NCBI GenBank assembly: GCA_028673005.1
Contig: CM054113.1
Coordinates: forward strand, 170,083,837-170,147,836
Direction: 5' to 3'
DNA length: 64,000 bases
DNA from: Tanypteryx hageni
Lineage: Eukaryota > Arthropoda > Insecta > Odonata > Petaluridae
The notes under the pieces are model-generated. The model saw only the letters and a program-made list of their open reading frames with translations. It was not told where the DNA came from and did not search any database. The translations under genes and the position numbers were made by a program. Every line of letters starts with the position of its first letter. Position 1 is the first letter of the stretch. Below, piece after piece: positions 22,431 through 33,755 of the stretch.

Positions 22431-23870
22431 TCTCGCATTAAAAAAAACGCCGTGGGAGGGAGGGATAAAAGGAGAGCGGAGGAGGAAGGAGAAGTAGATT
22501 CAACAAAACAAGCGCCGCAGGAGTGGAGAGAAATGGAGAGGGAGAAAGAGAGAACCGTGCACATACAACACACACATGGTTGTCTCTGATCTTTCTCCTC
22601 TCCATCTCTAGACTCCACTCCATTCCTTCTGATCTCTGAATGAAAAAATACAACCTTCAGTGGTGAAATGGAGCAGAGAGTGGAGTGGAAGAGAAGAGGC
22701 GGCAGAGAGAAAGAGAGGAGGGAGGGAATGAGCGAAGGAGAGAAAAGGAGGAATAGGAGGAGGGGGAGGAGGTGGGAAGGAGAAGAGGGAGGCCAACAGG
22801 AACGGGTGCGGGGAAGGCCGAAGAGTGCAGAGAGATTAGTCTGTGCTATTACGACAAGTAATCAGTCATAGTGGAATCACTTTTTTCCCTTCCCACTCTC
22901 CCTTCCCTTCCTCCGCACCCAACCCACCTCCCGCACACTCGATCTGCCTCCTCCTCCCATTATGTCTCTTTTCCCCTCCAAAATGAAGTGTCATCACCCA
23001 ACCTTCGCCTCAAGGCCCTATACCAACCACCACTTGGGTCTCCCTCTCTCGATCTCCCACTCCTACACTCTCCCTCTTCGCACTCTCTGGCCCCTCTTCC
23101 TCAACTTAAAAAGAAAACTCCCTCTTTCCTACTCCCACTCTCTCCCTTCTCCCAGCTCATCCCATCAAATGCGACCCCATCCTTCTATCTCCCCATTTTA
23201 CCTCGTTCCCTCCACGAGTGCACACCCAATCTCTCATTCCACGTCTCTTTGACGGAATAAAAGGAAGACGGTCAGAGGAAAAGGTTCGGTATTGAGACCA
23301 ATAATTCCGTTTACTTCCCCTCTCCCTTCCCTCTCCTCTAACCCCTCCCCATTTTCCCGTCAACCCAACCTCACCCTTTCTAGCCACACACGCCATCTCC
23401 CTCTCCTTTCACATATGCACTTCCACGTCTCTTCTTATGCTCACCGTCGACGCTTGTGACCGCCTTCTCGCCTCTCCCCACTCTGGCAGACATATTATAT
23501 AGAAGTCGCAGGAGGCGAGGTTTCGCGGGAATAGATGGGCGTGGAACAGGAAGAGGGATGGATATGGTAGTAGTAAGGGTGTCTTTAGCGCTTATCCAAA
23601 TTACAAGACTCTTTTGTGGGATTCTCCCCGCTTACTCCCCCTTCCTTCTCCCTGTATTTACATTCGAGCTCTCTCCCTCTCTCTCCTTCCCTGGAGAAAC
23701 CACGACACGTCAATCGTAGCCGGCCCCTCTCGTGTCAAGGGGTCGAACCTCGATCCGCGTCGAGGAGTAACTAAGGAGGGGGTTTATTATTTTTTAGACC
23801 CGTTTCCAGTCTCTCGCGATCTTCGTCGTTTCCTCTCTCTGCGTATTATTTTTTTACTGTTTCGGTGAGG
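22430..23870. repeat. Polypurine (22440-22800) to polypyrimidine (22870-23440) island
   Basis: The + strand changes from G/A-rich to C/T-rich near 22860. From 23450 to 23870 it is mixed, CpG-containing sequence (GTCGCAGGAGGCGAGG, GATCCGCGTCGAGG) with short CT runs. Long predicted peptides here are Ser/Pro/Leu-rich and follow base composition. Confidence 0.7.
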
Positions 23871-24570
23871 AGAAAAAACTCCACTTAACATAAAAGCTCG
23901 GGATCTTAAAGGGAGGACATGTAGATTGCGCGGCGGCTACGGAGTTTAATCATAGTGAGAGAGAGATGTAAAAGCGCTTGAGATCACGTGAGAAGCGTGG
24001 GGAATAAACCAAGCGTGTCATGGCTAGATGGCTGCAGCGGCGGCTTGAAACGCAGTTTTTTACGATTGCGTTTTATACGGGTAAGCAAAGGTAAAATGAA
24101 TCAACTATCGCTCTCCTGGTGAGAAAGTGTCTAATTATCGCGTACCTACATGACTCTATAGCTATCTCTAGTAGCAATCAACTTCGAAAGAAAATATGTA
24201 AAAATCGGATGTGAAAACCTGGGCAGTCAAGCCTTATATCTAATCTACGACTACAATACGAAAATGAAATTGAACGAAAAGCGTATATTTATTGACGAAC
24301 TCTATTGATTTGTTCACTGCTCTACTGATTTTTATGTTGTGATACTGATTAATTTTTTAAATTTATTTACACATTTATTCATGACTATTACATTTTATTA
24401 TGTCACAAATTGCCATAGTGCTATCTCTTAGCTCAGTTGGCGGTATTTTGACACCTCTGTTGTTGCACATCATATCAAGAACGGTTTTTGTACCCATTTA
24501 AGTAGTTAAAAACTGTAAAGCATTGATTGAATACAAATGATAGAATATTCGTAAAAACGAATACCATTAT
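23871..24570. other. Spacer; GC-richer to 24090, then AT-rich
   Basis: No gene recognised. TAGCTCAGTTGGCGG at about 24429-24443 resembles a tRNA A-box, but no B-box follows within the normal distance. Confidence 0.4.
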
Positions 24571-24573
24571 TTT

Positions 24574-24762
24574 TCTAGTCTGTATAGTTTATACGCCAAG
24601 TATAATAAACAGAGCGTTGCGTCGCTAATAGAAGATTTAAAGTTAGAAGAAAGCAGACTACAGGCTAGACTAAAGCTGTTAGAAAGTTATAATCTTGGGG
24701 GAGCTAGCGAACGAGACTATAGATCTTTTCAGGAATTCAACATATTTCCGAAGACACGATAA
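24574..24762 (+). pseudogene. Possible LINE ORF1 remnant (coiled coil)
   Basis: This frame ends in TAA at 24760-24762 and encodes LIEDLKLEESRLQARLKLLE, with Leu or Ile at heptad-like spacing, followed by a short charged tail. LINE ORF1 proteins often contain such coiled coils and bind RNA. The frame lies about 150 bp upstream of the ORF2 frame and on the same strand. It has no other diagnostic motif, so it could equally be unrelated flanking sequence. Confidence 0.3.
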
Positions 24763-24915
24763 TGCGTATAAGATTCGCGAGACCCATTGTATAACGAAGC
24801 GATACAAATGATCATTTTTCCCGGGGTGATTAGGGTTTATAATATAAAAACTATAAATGAGAATTGCTAGGGAGATGTTTGGTGTATTTCCACTCCCCCC
24901 ACCATCAAACATTAA

Positions 24916-26040
24916 GCAGAGAAAAATGTAGAGGAAGATGTATTAGTAAAAGAAGTTTGTACTTATTTTTCTCATTATCCCGGACATATTCCGTGCGGTA
25001 ACAGAATTATCGAAGGCATGGGGATAAACGATTTTCCATGCAACAATTCCGTAGATAAAGCGTGCGACCTTAATAGCGCTATAAACCCGACGTTAAGTAA
25101 CAGTAGAATACATTCCAAGCGTAGAAATAGTCGACATAGTAGGAAGGATAAGGAGGCAGTAAATAATAATAATTATAATCTTAATAATAATAACAGTAAT
25201 AATAGCTCAGTAGAGCGCGAGGAATCGTTACGCAGTCATAGCGAGAAATTAAAAATCATTACGGCTAATTGTCGCAGTATTCGCAGGAAGGAGGCCGAAT
25301 TTGAACATCTTATTCGTAGTCTGCGTGCTGATGTAGTTATAGGCACTGAAAGTTGGCTTACGGCAGACATAGCCAGTCAGGAGATCTTTCCTCGTGACTA
25401 TAGCGTCTTCAGAAAAGATCGATGTATCCGGTCGGGAGGTGGAGTCTTTATAGCAGTTAGCAATAAATACGAAAGTTACCCAATACAGATTAACGACGAC
25501 GAAGTGCGAGGCGTTACTAGAAACTTTCGGTAAGCACTCATTGTATCAATTAGTGAGATTTCCCACGAGATTTAATAATATATTAGATTTATTTGTTACT
25601 AATCTTCCTGAGCGTATGAATAGAGTATCTGATGCTGAGGGAATAAGCGATCACAAGGCAGTGTACGTGGAATTTCAGTTAATTATTGAAAAACAGGTTA
25701 AGGCCAAAAGAAAACTTTATGTATTCGCCAAAGCCGATTTCACAAGATTTAGGTCTTTTCTGCGAAATAAATATACTAATTTCAGCAATTTAACCGATAG
25801 TGCAGACGCGGAGGAATCCTGGTGCATGTTCAGAGATATGATGCGAGAGTGTACAGATAAATTTATTCCGAGCAAACTGAAGCGTGATAGCGCAGAACCT
25901 AGATGGTACAATCAGGAAGTAAGAAGCGCTCTCCGACGTCAAAGAAAACTCCACTCTCGCGTAAATAACACATCCTCAACAGCTACGGTCGAACAGATTG
26001 CAATAATAAGGCAGGCAATAATAAGGAGGCGCGCTCCATA
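24916..26040 (+). pseudogene. LINE ORF2, endonuclease domain with central deletion
   Basis: The first frame is open from 24916, after TAA at 24913, and has an ATG at 25018. After an Asn-rich stretch it reads ITANCRSIRRKEAEF and VVIGTESWL, which carry the Asn and Glu of the endonuclease active site, then GGGVFIAVSNKYE. At about 25525 it jumps to another frame that reads YQLVRFPTRFNNILDLFVT and GISDHKAVYVEF (the terminal Ser-Asp-His motif). About 80 residues expected between these, including the YRPP and GDFN motifs with the catalytic Asp and Asn, are missing. A further single-base shift near 26010 returns to the original frame. The nuclease cannot be active. Confidence 0.8.
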
Positions 26041-27774
26041 GCCAGAGTAGCAATGCGTAATGCGTTTAACAATTATAAAAAGAAGGTTTTACAGGAAAAC
26101 TTGAAAGAGAACCCAAAAGCATTTTGGTCTTACGTCAGGGAAGTTCAAGTTAGGGGCCCCACTATTGCGTCACTGCGGTCGAAAACGGGAAACGTAGTTC
26201 ACGATAGTATGGATAAAGCAAACCTATTAAATCATCACTTCCAGAAAGCTTTTACTCGTGATGACGATGAATGTGAAACCCCTATTCCTATGCGTCAGGG
26301 CGATTCGATGGAAGATTTGGTATTTTCGGAAAATGGCATCGCGCTCCAACTTCATTCAATTAAGCCAAATAAATCTCCTGGACCGGAGGAAATTCCCGCG
26401 CGTGTAATGAAAGAATTAGCTGCTGAAATCGCGCCGTATTTGAAAATTATATTCGAGAAATCCATTAGAGAAGGAGTAGTTCCTAAAGATTGGAAGGTGG
26501 CACATGTTACGCCCATCCATAAGAGTGGCGAAAATTATAGGCCGATATCCTTAACTTCATTATCGTGCAAGATACTTGAGCACATAGTCTTTAGCTCTGT
26601 AATGCGCTATTTAGATAGTCATTTATTGCTTAGCGGATGCCAACACGGATTCCGGAGAGGTAGATCATGCGAAACGCAGCTCGGCCTGTTCGTGGACGAT
26701 TTGTTGCGATGCGGAGAGAAAAATACTCAGGTCAATGCCATATTCATTGATTTCAGGAAGACGTTCGATAAAGTATCTCATAGGAAATTAATTGCGAAGT
26801 TAGGACAATGTGGTATCAATTCGAAAGTTGTCGGTTGGGTGAGAGACTACCTCTCGAATAGGGAACAGATAGTTGTCATCGATGGGAAATACTCGTCCCC
26901 CGTTAAAGTTGCTTCGGGTGTTCCTCAGGGAAGTGTATTGGGCCCTCTGCTCTTCTTAATCTATGTAAATGATATCTGCTCGGTTGTTCGTAGTAAAATT
27001 AGGCTTTTCGCCAATGACACCGTTCTATATAAAGAAATAAAAAATCAGGAGGACCATCAGTCTCTGCGTGAAGACTTAAGAGCCATTTCAGCGTGGTGCA
27101 AAGAATGGCAAATCGACATTAATTATACTAAATGTGCCGCAGTCACGTTCTGGAAAAGTAAGAACAAAGATTTAGGTTTCGAGTATAAAATAGATGAAAT
27201 GTGTATTCGACAAGCTGAGTATGTAAAATATTTAGGAGTAACCATTTGTCGAGATCTTTCGTGGGACATGCACATTCGTCGAGTTATAGGCGCGGCCAAC
27301 AAGAAACTGGCATTCATAGGTAGAATAGTACGAAACACTACAGAGAAAGTACGCGAAACATGCTACTTATCACTGGTAAGACCACAAGTGAAATACGCAG
27401 CGAGCATATGGGATCCGTACGAGAAGGGACACATAATTCAACTAGAAAGAGTACAGCGCAGAGCAGCCAGATTTGTAAAACAAAAGTACGAACATAAGGA
27501 AAGCGTCACCTCTTTATTGAGCGATTTGAACTGGGTATCACTGGAGGCCCGTAGATTGCACTCAAGGTTGAAACTTCTAGAGAAATATAGGTCAGAATGT
27601 CTAAAAGAGGAGGTAGTGGGAATAATTGTGGCACCGACCTATATAGGTAGAAATGATCGAGACGATAAAATACGTGAGATCGATTGTAGGACGGAGCGTT
27701 ATCTAGGCTCGTTCTTTCCGAGGACAATAAGAGATCACAATAGGAAATTTCGAATTGCGTTAGACAATCTTTAG
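26005..27774 (+). pseudogene. LINE ORF2, reverse transcriptase with FADD changed to FAND
   Basis: A single open frame of over 570 codons. Counting from the ATG at 26053: KPNKSPGPEEIPARVMKEL (fingers, residues about 104-122), YRPISLTSLSCKILE (about 163-177), FIDFRKTFDKVSHRKL (motif A, first catalytic Asp at 233), SGVPQGSVLGPLLFLIYVND (motif B, about 289-308), RLFANDTVLY (motif C), then the conserved KYLGV and the C-terminal thumb and connection to a stop at 27772. Motif C should be F-A-D-D; codon AAT at 27013-27015 gives Asn for the first Asp, which should abolish polymerisation. The enzyme would have copied LINE RNA at a nicked target. Confidence 0.9.
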
Positions 27775-27846
27775 GTAGGATTTGGTGCATTGCACCCCTT
27801 GCCACCCACCAACTTGGTGAATTGCAGGGTAACTTGTAGATGTAGA

Positions 27847-28503
27847 TGTATTCCCAAATCGGTTGCTTTTTATGAACAAAATTTCATTTGTACTGATTTG
27901 AGCTCGGAAAAAATGTAATATCTGAGCATGCCGTGTTGGATCGCTATTTATCAATTACTTCGTTTTTTCTCCATATTATTAAAAAGGCACTGCATCATTT
28001 TTGTGCAGATACCATTTGATGGATCTCCACTATTCTTTTTCAGTTTTAGTGTGAATGTTAGAATATGGTAAGTACACCATTTTATTTAAATAACCCTACA
28101 CGAAAATATGTAAATTTAGAATAAATGTTGGCGAAAAAGAAAACGAGAAAAGGACAACGGTTGTATACATGAGAGGTAATTATTGGAGAGGCGCAGTTTG
28201 GAAGAGAAAAAATAGTGGTCCGAAGCGACCCTCCCGAGCTGTGACACCCAAGTACGAAATAGTTACATATACCACTTATTCAGCCTTTTTCTTCCGAGGA
28301 GATAACCCTTTAGCCCTGCTTTCTACTCTTAGCTTCTTATAGTTTTCAGCTGATGCATCTTCCCTCGGCCACCTGGTTCTGTTTTCGTAAACAAAGACCC
28401 CTTTATTGGGAGGATGCATGGTAAGATTTGAATGCGTAGGCTTTCTCACATATCACACTCGAGTAGGGTTCGTGAAAACACTCTTGTCACTCTTCGTGGC
28501 AAC
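27847..28503. other. Spacer, no gene seen
   Basis: No feature recognised. Confidence 0.45.
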
Positions 28504-28606
28504 AAAGTAGGACTTTTACATACTTTAAGTAGGACATTCCAAAATTAAGTAGGACATTCCAAAATTAAGTAGGACATTCCAAAATTAAGTAGGACATTCC
28601 AAAACT
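28504..28606. repeat. 20-bp tandem repeat, 4 perfect or near-perfect units
   Basis: AAGTAGGACATTCCAAAATT is repeated head-to-tail at 28527, 28547, 28567 and 28587, the last differing only at its end. A partial AAAGTAGGACTTTTACA precedes at 28504. Confidence 0.95.
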
Positions 28607-29513
28607 TATATTTGTGGCTGTATTTTAGAAAGATCGCCAACCATATTAGGAAAATTATAATTTTGGAAAACAAAAATTAAATTTTATAAAGACCCTCGAA
28701 TGTTACAAAAATGTTCAGAACACAAAATAATATTCGATGATGAGAAAGTATGCTTTGATTATTTCATTGAAACGAGGTATTGCAGTGTAAGTTGCAGTGG
28801 AAAGATGATAGGTAAGAAAATGTTTTAAAGAAAATGTTACAATTACAGCAAGCAGATTTAATTATTTTATAATTAATTTTTCAGCCTTATGAAAATAAAA
28901 GTAAACATGGTACCTGAAACTGCATATATTATTGGGCTTCTGGATGCAGATTTATAACTTTAACGAACATAATCGGGCTTATATTTTTATTATATTTTTA
29001 ATTATCATATACTCTCCCCTTTATGTTGTTTTTACAAATTTTAATTTTCCTATTCTGATAGGAGGTCTTTCTAGAATTTAAAAATGTTTGTAAATACATT
29101 CACTAAAATCCGTCACTTTTTAAATAGGATATTTTTGTGCTAAAGTAAAAAAAGATTGAACAGGAAGTAATTGATTCACATATTTTATAAATACTATAAA
29201 CATAGTTACAGATCTTTTACAAAATGGTATGGGGAGTATGACAAAAGCGCAAACATATCATGATGCACTTTCCTTATATGACCGATGTTTCCTCGACGAT
29301 ATACGAAGTGAAACTGACAAATTACTATTTTACGTTCTGATGTCATGAATGCGAAAAATGGGTAGAGGAGATGTACAGGATGAGGTTGCAAAAAACAATG
29401 TGTTGGTTCCCAGTAGTCATGTGATCTAATGTCGGCGGCAGGTCATATTCCAAATAGAAATGTGTCACAAAGTAGGACGAAAGGGGAGGGGAAGGCGAAG
29501 TAAGGAGGGATGA
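28607..29513. other. AT-rich spacer, no gene seen
   Basis: No feature recognised. Phrases AGTAGGACA/AGTAGGACG recur here (29471) as in the tandem array. The 5' part of the hAT at 29.7-32.3 kb probably lies in this stretch, but no terminal repeat was found. Confidence 0.4.
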
Positions 29514-29551
29514 AACTGTTGAGCCACCTACAGAAAGGTGGCTCAACAGTT
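29514..29551. repeat. Perfect 16-bp-arm hairpin
   Basis: AACTGTTGAGCCACCT (29514-29529) and AGGTGGCTCAACAGTT (29536-29551) are exact reverse complements around ACAGAA. It lies about 190 bp upstream of the hAT transposase start codon. Confidence 0.95.
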
Positions 29552-29737
29552 GCTCGTTGCAATCGGTGCGTGTATGTGTGTGTTCTGACTTCGGAGTTTC
29601 AAGCGTTTACTTTTTGTCTATAGTGTATTAGAATATAGTGGGAAAATAATGATAAAATTTATTTCGTTTTTAATGTGATCAACATATAAAATTTTTGTAG
29701 TGTTGAAAAAAGTTAGAAGTGTGAGGGTCATACAAAT

Positions 29738-30602
29738 ATGAGTTTCAATAAACGTAGCAAGAGATTGACAGAAATAATTTCATTCTTAGAGCCATCTTCA
29801 AAGTGCGTGAGTCAAATTGAAAGTGAGAGTGAGCCGGCGCCTGCTACTTGTGATAGGCCTGCTGATAACGTTAGTGGAAGTGCTAGTAGTATTGTTGAGA
29901 AAAGGAATGTAGATGATGTAGAGAAAAATGTGTTCGACGGTGATTTTATTGACAATTGCGGTGATCTTGACAATGAGCTTTTACAAGTACGTAGCGCAGT
30001 TTTTGAGCAAACAGTAAGCCTGGTGGCCGATAGACGTAAGGGAGTCGGATCCTAATGACAGAGGAAAAATTACAAAGAACAAAATTGCATATGCTGGCAA
30101 GGATGGTGAAATGCAAGAAGTGAGTACTAAGTCAATGCTCGCCAACATAGAACACAAAATAAATCCTACGGACAAAGGTCATTTTAAGGACGTAGACGTT
30201 CCAACGGCAGATGAAAAAAGATTTATTATTTTAACTGGATCTTGCCGACCTGCGTGACCTTTTCCCCCTGACAAAGAAACAGGTGCTCGTTTCTCTGCCT
30301 ATTATTATAAAAAAACAAATAAAGCGGGAGATAACATTTCACGAAGTTGGCTATGTTATTCAGAAATACTTGATTGCGCGTACTGCGAGCCATGTTGGTT
30401 GTTTGCTAATAGAAAGGACCCACATTTTCAACCAGCTTGGGTGCATGAGATACGAGCTTGGAGGAGCTTGAGCGACAAAATTAAAGATTACGAGAATTCT
30501 GGGATTCATCACAATTCATGTGTATTGTATGAAATGTGGCGTCTCGATAAGACTGTTGACAGAGACCTTGAAGAGCCAATATTGAGGGAAAAATTTTTTT
30601 GA
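29738..30602 (+). pseudogene. hAT transposase N-terminal region (TTF-type zinc finger), broken
   Basis: The frame opens MSFNKRSKRLTEIISFLEPS with an acidic, Ser-rich leader, then shifts near 29990. Farther on, SRSWLCYSEILDCAYCEPCW (about 30336-30400, two frames) shows the C-x2-C core of the TTF-type zinc finger used by these transposases to bind their DNA ends. It is followed by the IRAWRSLSDKIKDYENSGIH block (about 30448-30510). A TGA at 30601 follows REKFF. At least three frame changes are present. Confidence 0.65.
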
Positions 30603-30832
30603 TGTGAAGTGTTAGACCGAATCATAAATATAACACTTACTTTGGCCACGTGTAATCTTCCATTTAGAGGGCATCGTGAAGTAATTGGGGGTGAAGGGGG
30701 TCAAAATGGTAATTTTTTATCGATTGTTGAACTACTTGCAATATATAATCCCGTTTTGAAAGATTGATTTCGAAGCCTGGAGGATCAGTTAGTTACTTAA
30801 GTCCACGAATTCAAAACAAACTTATGGATTAG

Positions 30833-31597
30833 TTGTCGAAGACGGTGGAAAATAAGATAATTGCTGATAAGCAAGCACCATTTTTCTCCATAATAATGGA
30901 TACACCTCAAGATATTTCGAAAGCAGATCAGTTGAGTCAAGTGTTTCGTTATGTGAAAATCGAAAAAGATGAAAATGATAAGCCAACAGAAATTAAAATT
31001 AAAGAATCGTTTTTCGGATTTAAGAAAGTTGACGATCAAATAGCTGCAGGTCTGGAAACAGACAATATTTGCAGTATAGAAAATAAAGGGATAGAGCTTT
31101 CAAAATGTCGAGGACAGGGCTATGACGGAGCAGCGGTAATGAGAGGTGCTTATACTGGAGTGCAGAGAAGAATTCTGGACAAGGAAGAGAATGCACTCTA
31201 TGTTCACTGCTCTGCCCATAATTTGAATCTTGTCCTCAATGATGCAGTAAACGGAATACCAGAAGTAACGAAATTTTTTAGTACGCTTGAGCTAATTTAT
31301 GTTTTCTTTGCTAATAGTGTTAAACGTTGGGCTCTCTTATCAACTTTCTTTGATTCGAGCGAAAGAAATTGCCATAGAATAAGTGCTGTTTGGAAAGTGG
31401 ATCCAGCATTTTCCCAGAAGTGCGCGAGGAAAACTAAACGTCATTTTGACAAACTATGTGTGGACGAGAGACTCACTAACCCCGAGTCGCGATTCCGAGC
31501 AAACATTTTCTATGGATGTCTGGATATTGTAATCGTGCAATTGCGAGAGCGATTTAATAATTTAGCGCATGTGATTCACAATTTTCAAGCAATATAG
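30833..31597 (+). pseudogene. hAT transposase core (DUF4371-like), internally deleted
   Basis: A 254-codon open frame. SIIMDTPQDISKADQLSQVF (residues about 19-38) contains the first catalytic Asp of the hAT RNase-H-like core. KCRGQGYDGAAVMRGAYTGV (about 91-110) contains the second. YVHCSAHNLNLVLNDAVNG (about 123-141) is the CxxH motif that follows. After RWALLSTFFDS (about 164-174) the conserved block with the ARW motif, and a long insert expected in this family, are missing. The frame jumps straight to a region near the C-terminal third. The family includes domesticated vertebrate ZMYM1-type proteins. This copy is a deletion derivative, not a host gene. Confidence 0.8.
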
Positions 31598-32040
31598 CCG
31601 CAGGAACTAGTCAAAATTATCAGACAATCAACTTAATGAACAGCCTCGAAGAATAGTTGATAAATATGTTTGTGACATCACGGATAATTTTACAACGCTA
31701 TTGATATCAACACGATCATGTCTTAGAAGTAGTATTGCGAAATTTACCACCTCGCACATTTTTTAGTTATTGAAAATGCAGGACTTTCGGCCAGTTTCCC
31801 AGATGTGTGTACAGTTGTGATACTTTTTCTAACGATACCAGTCACAGTTGCAACTGCTGAAAGATCATTTTCGAAACTGAAACTAAGAAAAATTTTTTAA
31901 GAAGCACGATGGGGCAAGAGCGTCTGAGCGGTTTAAGTGTCCTATTAATTGAACATGAGGAAGCTCACCGTTTAAGGAAAAACTTTCAGGAAAATATCAA
32001 TATGTTTGCTGAAACAAAAGTAAGAAGACGGATATTTTAG
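31598..32040 (+). pseudogene. hAT C-terminal dimerisation region, frame-broken
   Basis: In alternating frames the sequence encodes SASFPDVCTVVILFLTIPVT and VATAERSFSKLKL (31790-31890), then a TAA in a T-rich run, then RLSGLSVLLIEHEEAHRL (31920-31975). This is the Ser-Phe-Ser-x-Leu-Lys dimerisation motif that ends hAT transposases and holds the third catalytic acid (Glu in AER). A TAG at 32038 closes the frame. Confidence 0.75.
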
Positions 32041-32312
32041 GTAAGTAGTAACTCTCCAGTAATTTGAAAGTTAACAGTTTTATTGAACCTTATTTATTGG
32101 CTCTTCATTAATACCTAATAAAAATAGCTACAAAAGTACTTGTAAAACAATTCAAATTTTAATATAGATAAAATTAAAATATATAGTTTGGAAAGAGTAA
32201 ATCTTTTATTTTAGAAATTAATTTAATTTGATATTGTTAGAATTAAATTACATAAGGGGGGCCCCCACTTAATATTTGCCCGGGGGCACCATACATTATT
32301 ATTACGTCTCTG

Positions 32313-33682
32313 AGGAAAGGATATGCTTCTCCAGCTCATTAGTTGCACAAGGAAAGGAATTTGCTAACGACTCCACATTGGGATAGATGTCAGGACCAAT
32401 TACGCAAATATAAGACGTTAGTCCAACTCTAATAAACGTGACCTCAACAAGGTAGAATAAAGATGTAAATTATAAACGGTGTACCAATGGGCAGCAAATA
32501 GCCGGGCGCTCCTCAAACGTCAATCGATGACATTTTTTACCCCAGTTAACTAAGAGGTAGCAAGTATTTGACCTTCGCGTGCCTTTAGAGTTGGACCAAA
32601 TACGTAAAACATTTTCTGTTATTAGAAAAGTATATGCATTAGTTTGACTGGTAACACAAAATAAAAAAATAATTGAATCGATTAGTTCTGAAAAATAGCC
32701 TCAGCGTAGTGTAAACTGCATCGTTCTGGGTTACAGCTGCTTGGTTATTAGTATGACACTAATAATTCATGAACAAGGGGTGCATTAAGAGTTATTTTTG
32801 TTTCCAAGGTGTTATAGCAGTTTTATGATTTTAACTTTGAAATGGCGATTAAGATGGTATCCCTGGCGTGGCGATCCGATGAGATAGCGGATAGAAGACA
32901 ATTATTAATTTCCCAATTCCCAATCTAGCATTCTCTTCGATCTGCTGCCATGCCTATGACGCTACACATTTACAGACCCTATAAAGCAACGGTAATATAA
33001 GCATAGCGTTCAATTGATCCAAAATATTATTACCTTTGCTGCAGAAAACCATCCATCGATGAAAAAACTTGCTTTTACCACGATCAAAGTTGCTCTTCTG
33101 GTCCACATCCAAACACGCGACATTGAATCACAGAATGACCATATCCCATCCCAATGATTGGCAAGGAGAAGCTTCCTGATGATGAGAACTGGAGAGCACC
33201 TAGGTATTAAAGCAAGAAGACGGAGCATTTATCACTATGCCGAAGTTCTTTCTTTCCGAAAATGTTAATGAATATCGAAAAAATATTGCTAGATGTTTCG
33301 TAAATCTTTTGCCTTAGTAAATAAAATTTCCAATTCTGAAATGCTGCTTTGGAATTGCAAAAGAGAGTAATCGAGCTGAAATATAATTGGCAAACCATGT
33401 GCGGGTTTTTATGGCAAATAAACCTATCGTGTTATCATCGTCATCTGAATCGATCATTCAAAACACTCAGGGGCATGGTAATGTCTAAAATAAAACTGAC
33501 ATGGGCAACTCTGCCAAGCACACGAAGTCTCTCAGTGACAGTTTGAGAATGAGGGTGGAGTAACCAAAACGTGGAAGTAGGAGAGCAAATGTTTGTCCCT
33601 CAAAAACCTTATATTTTTAATAAGATGTAAATAGCTCTTCTTTACTATAAATACTCCAATCCGATAATGTCGAATCATCCTG
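32313..33682. other. Spacer, no gene seen
   Basis: No feature recognised. Confidence 0.45.
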
Positions 33683-33755
33683 GTTTGATATCTTAGTTGG
33701 TTAAAGCACCTACCCGGCAAGTGGGATACCCGGTTTCGATTCCCGGTCAAGAATA
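33683..33755 (+). other. tRNA-like sequence (SINE head or tRNA pseudogene)
   Basis: An A-box-like TATCTTAGTTGGTTAAAGCACC and a B-box with one extra T (GGTTTCGATTCC, 33733-33744) are spaced as in a tRNA. T-arm CCCGGTTTCGATTCCCGG pairs well, but the acceptor arms do not and the anticodon arm is irregular. No clear body or tail was defined. Best read as a tRNA-derived pseudogene or SINE start. Confidence 0.5.

Larger units (their letters stand above)
24574..27846 (+). mobile_element. CR1/Jockey-like LINE, nearly full length but broken
   Basis: In order: a short coiled-coil-like frame (24574-24762), an open frame with the start of an apurinic-type endonuclease (24916-25533), the end of the endonuclease in another frame (25534-26040), a long reverse transcriptase frame to the stop at 27772-27774, then a 70-bp 3' tail ending in repeats of GTAGAT (27833-27846). 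Tails of short tandem repeats instead of poly-A are usual in the CR1/L2/Daphne branch. The tail and last codons recur, reversed, at 21105-21420. The true 5' end is uncertain. The copy is dead: see the deletion in the endonuclease and the altered polymerase motif. Confidence 0.85.
29738..32312 (+). mobile_element. hAT element of the ZMYM1/DUF4371 type, degraded
   Basis: Transposase fragments in several frames run from 29738 to about 32040. Non-coding sequence then ends in a characteristic tip: GGGGGGCCCCCACTTAA, GCCCGGGGGCACC, and ATTACGTCTCTG ending at 32312. The same kind of tip (GGGGGCTCCC...GGAGGGCTCC...GTACGCCACTG) closes the element at 38878-40386, so both belong to related lineages. I could not find the matching left tip (expected CAGAGACGTAAT) or a target duplication, so the left end is set at the start codon. 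Confidence 0.75.

Noticed and set aside
22871..23260. 129-codon Pro/Ser/Leu-rich frame
   Set aside because: Pyrimidine-tract artefact.
24425..24480. Possible tRNA gene at TAGCTCAGTTGGCGG
   Set aside because: No B-box or pairing T-arm follows.
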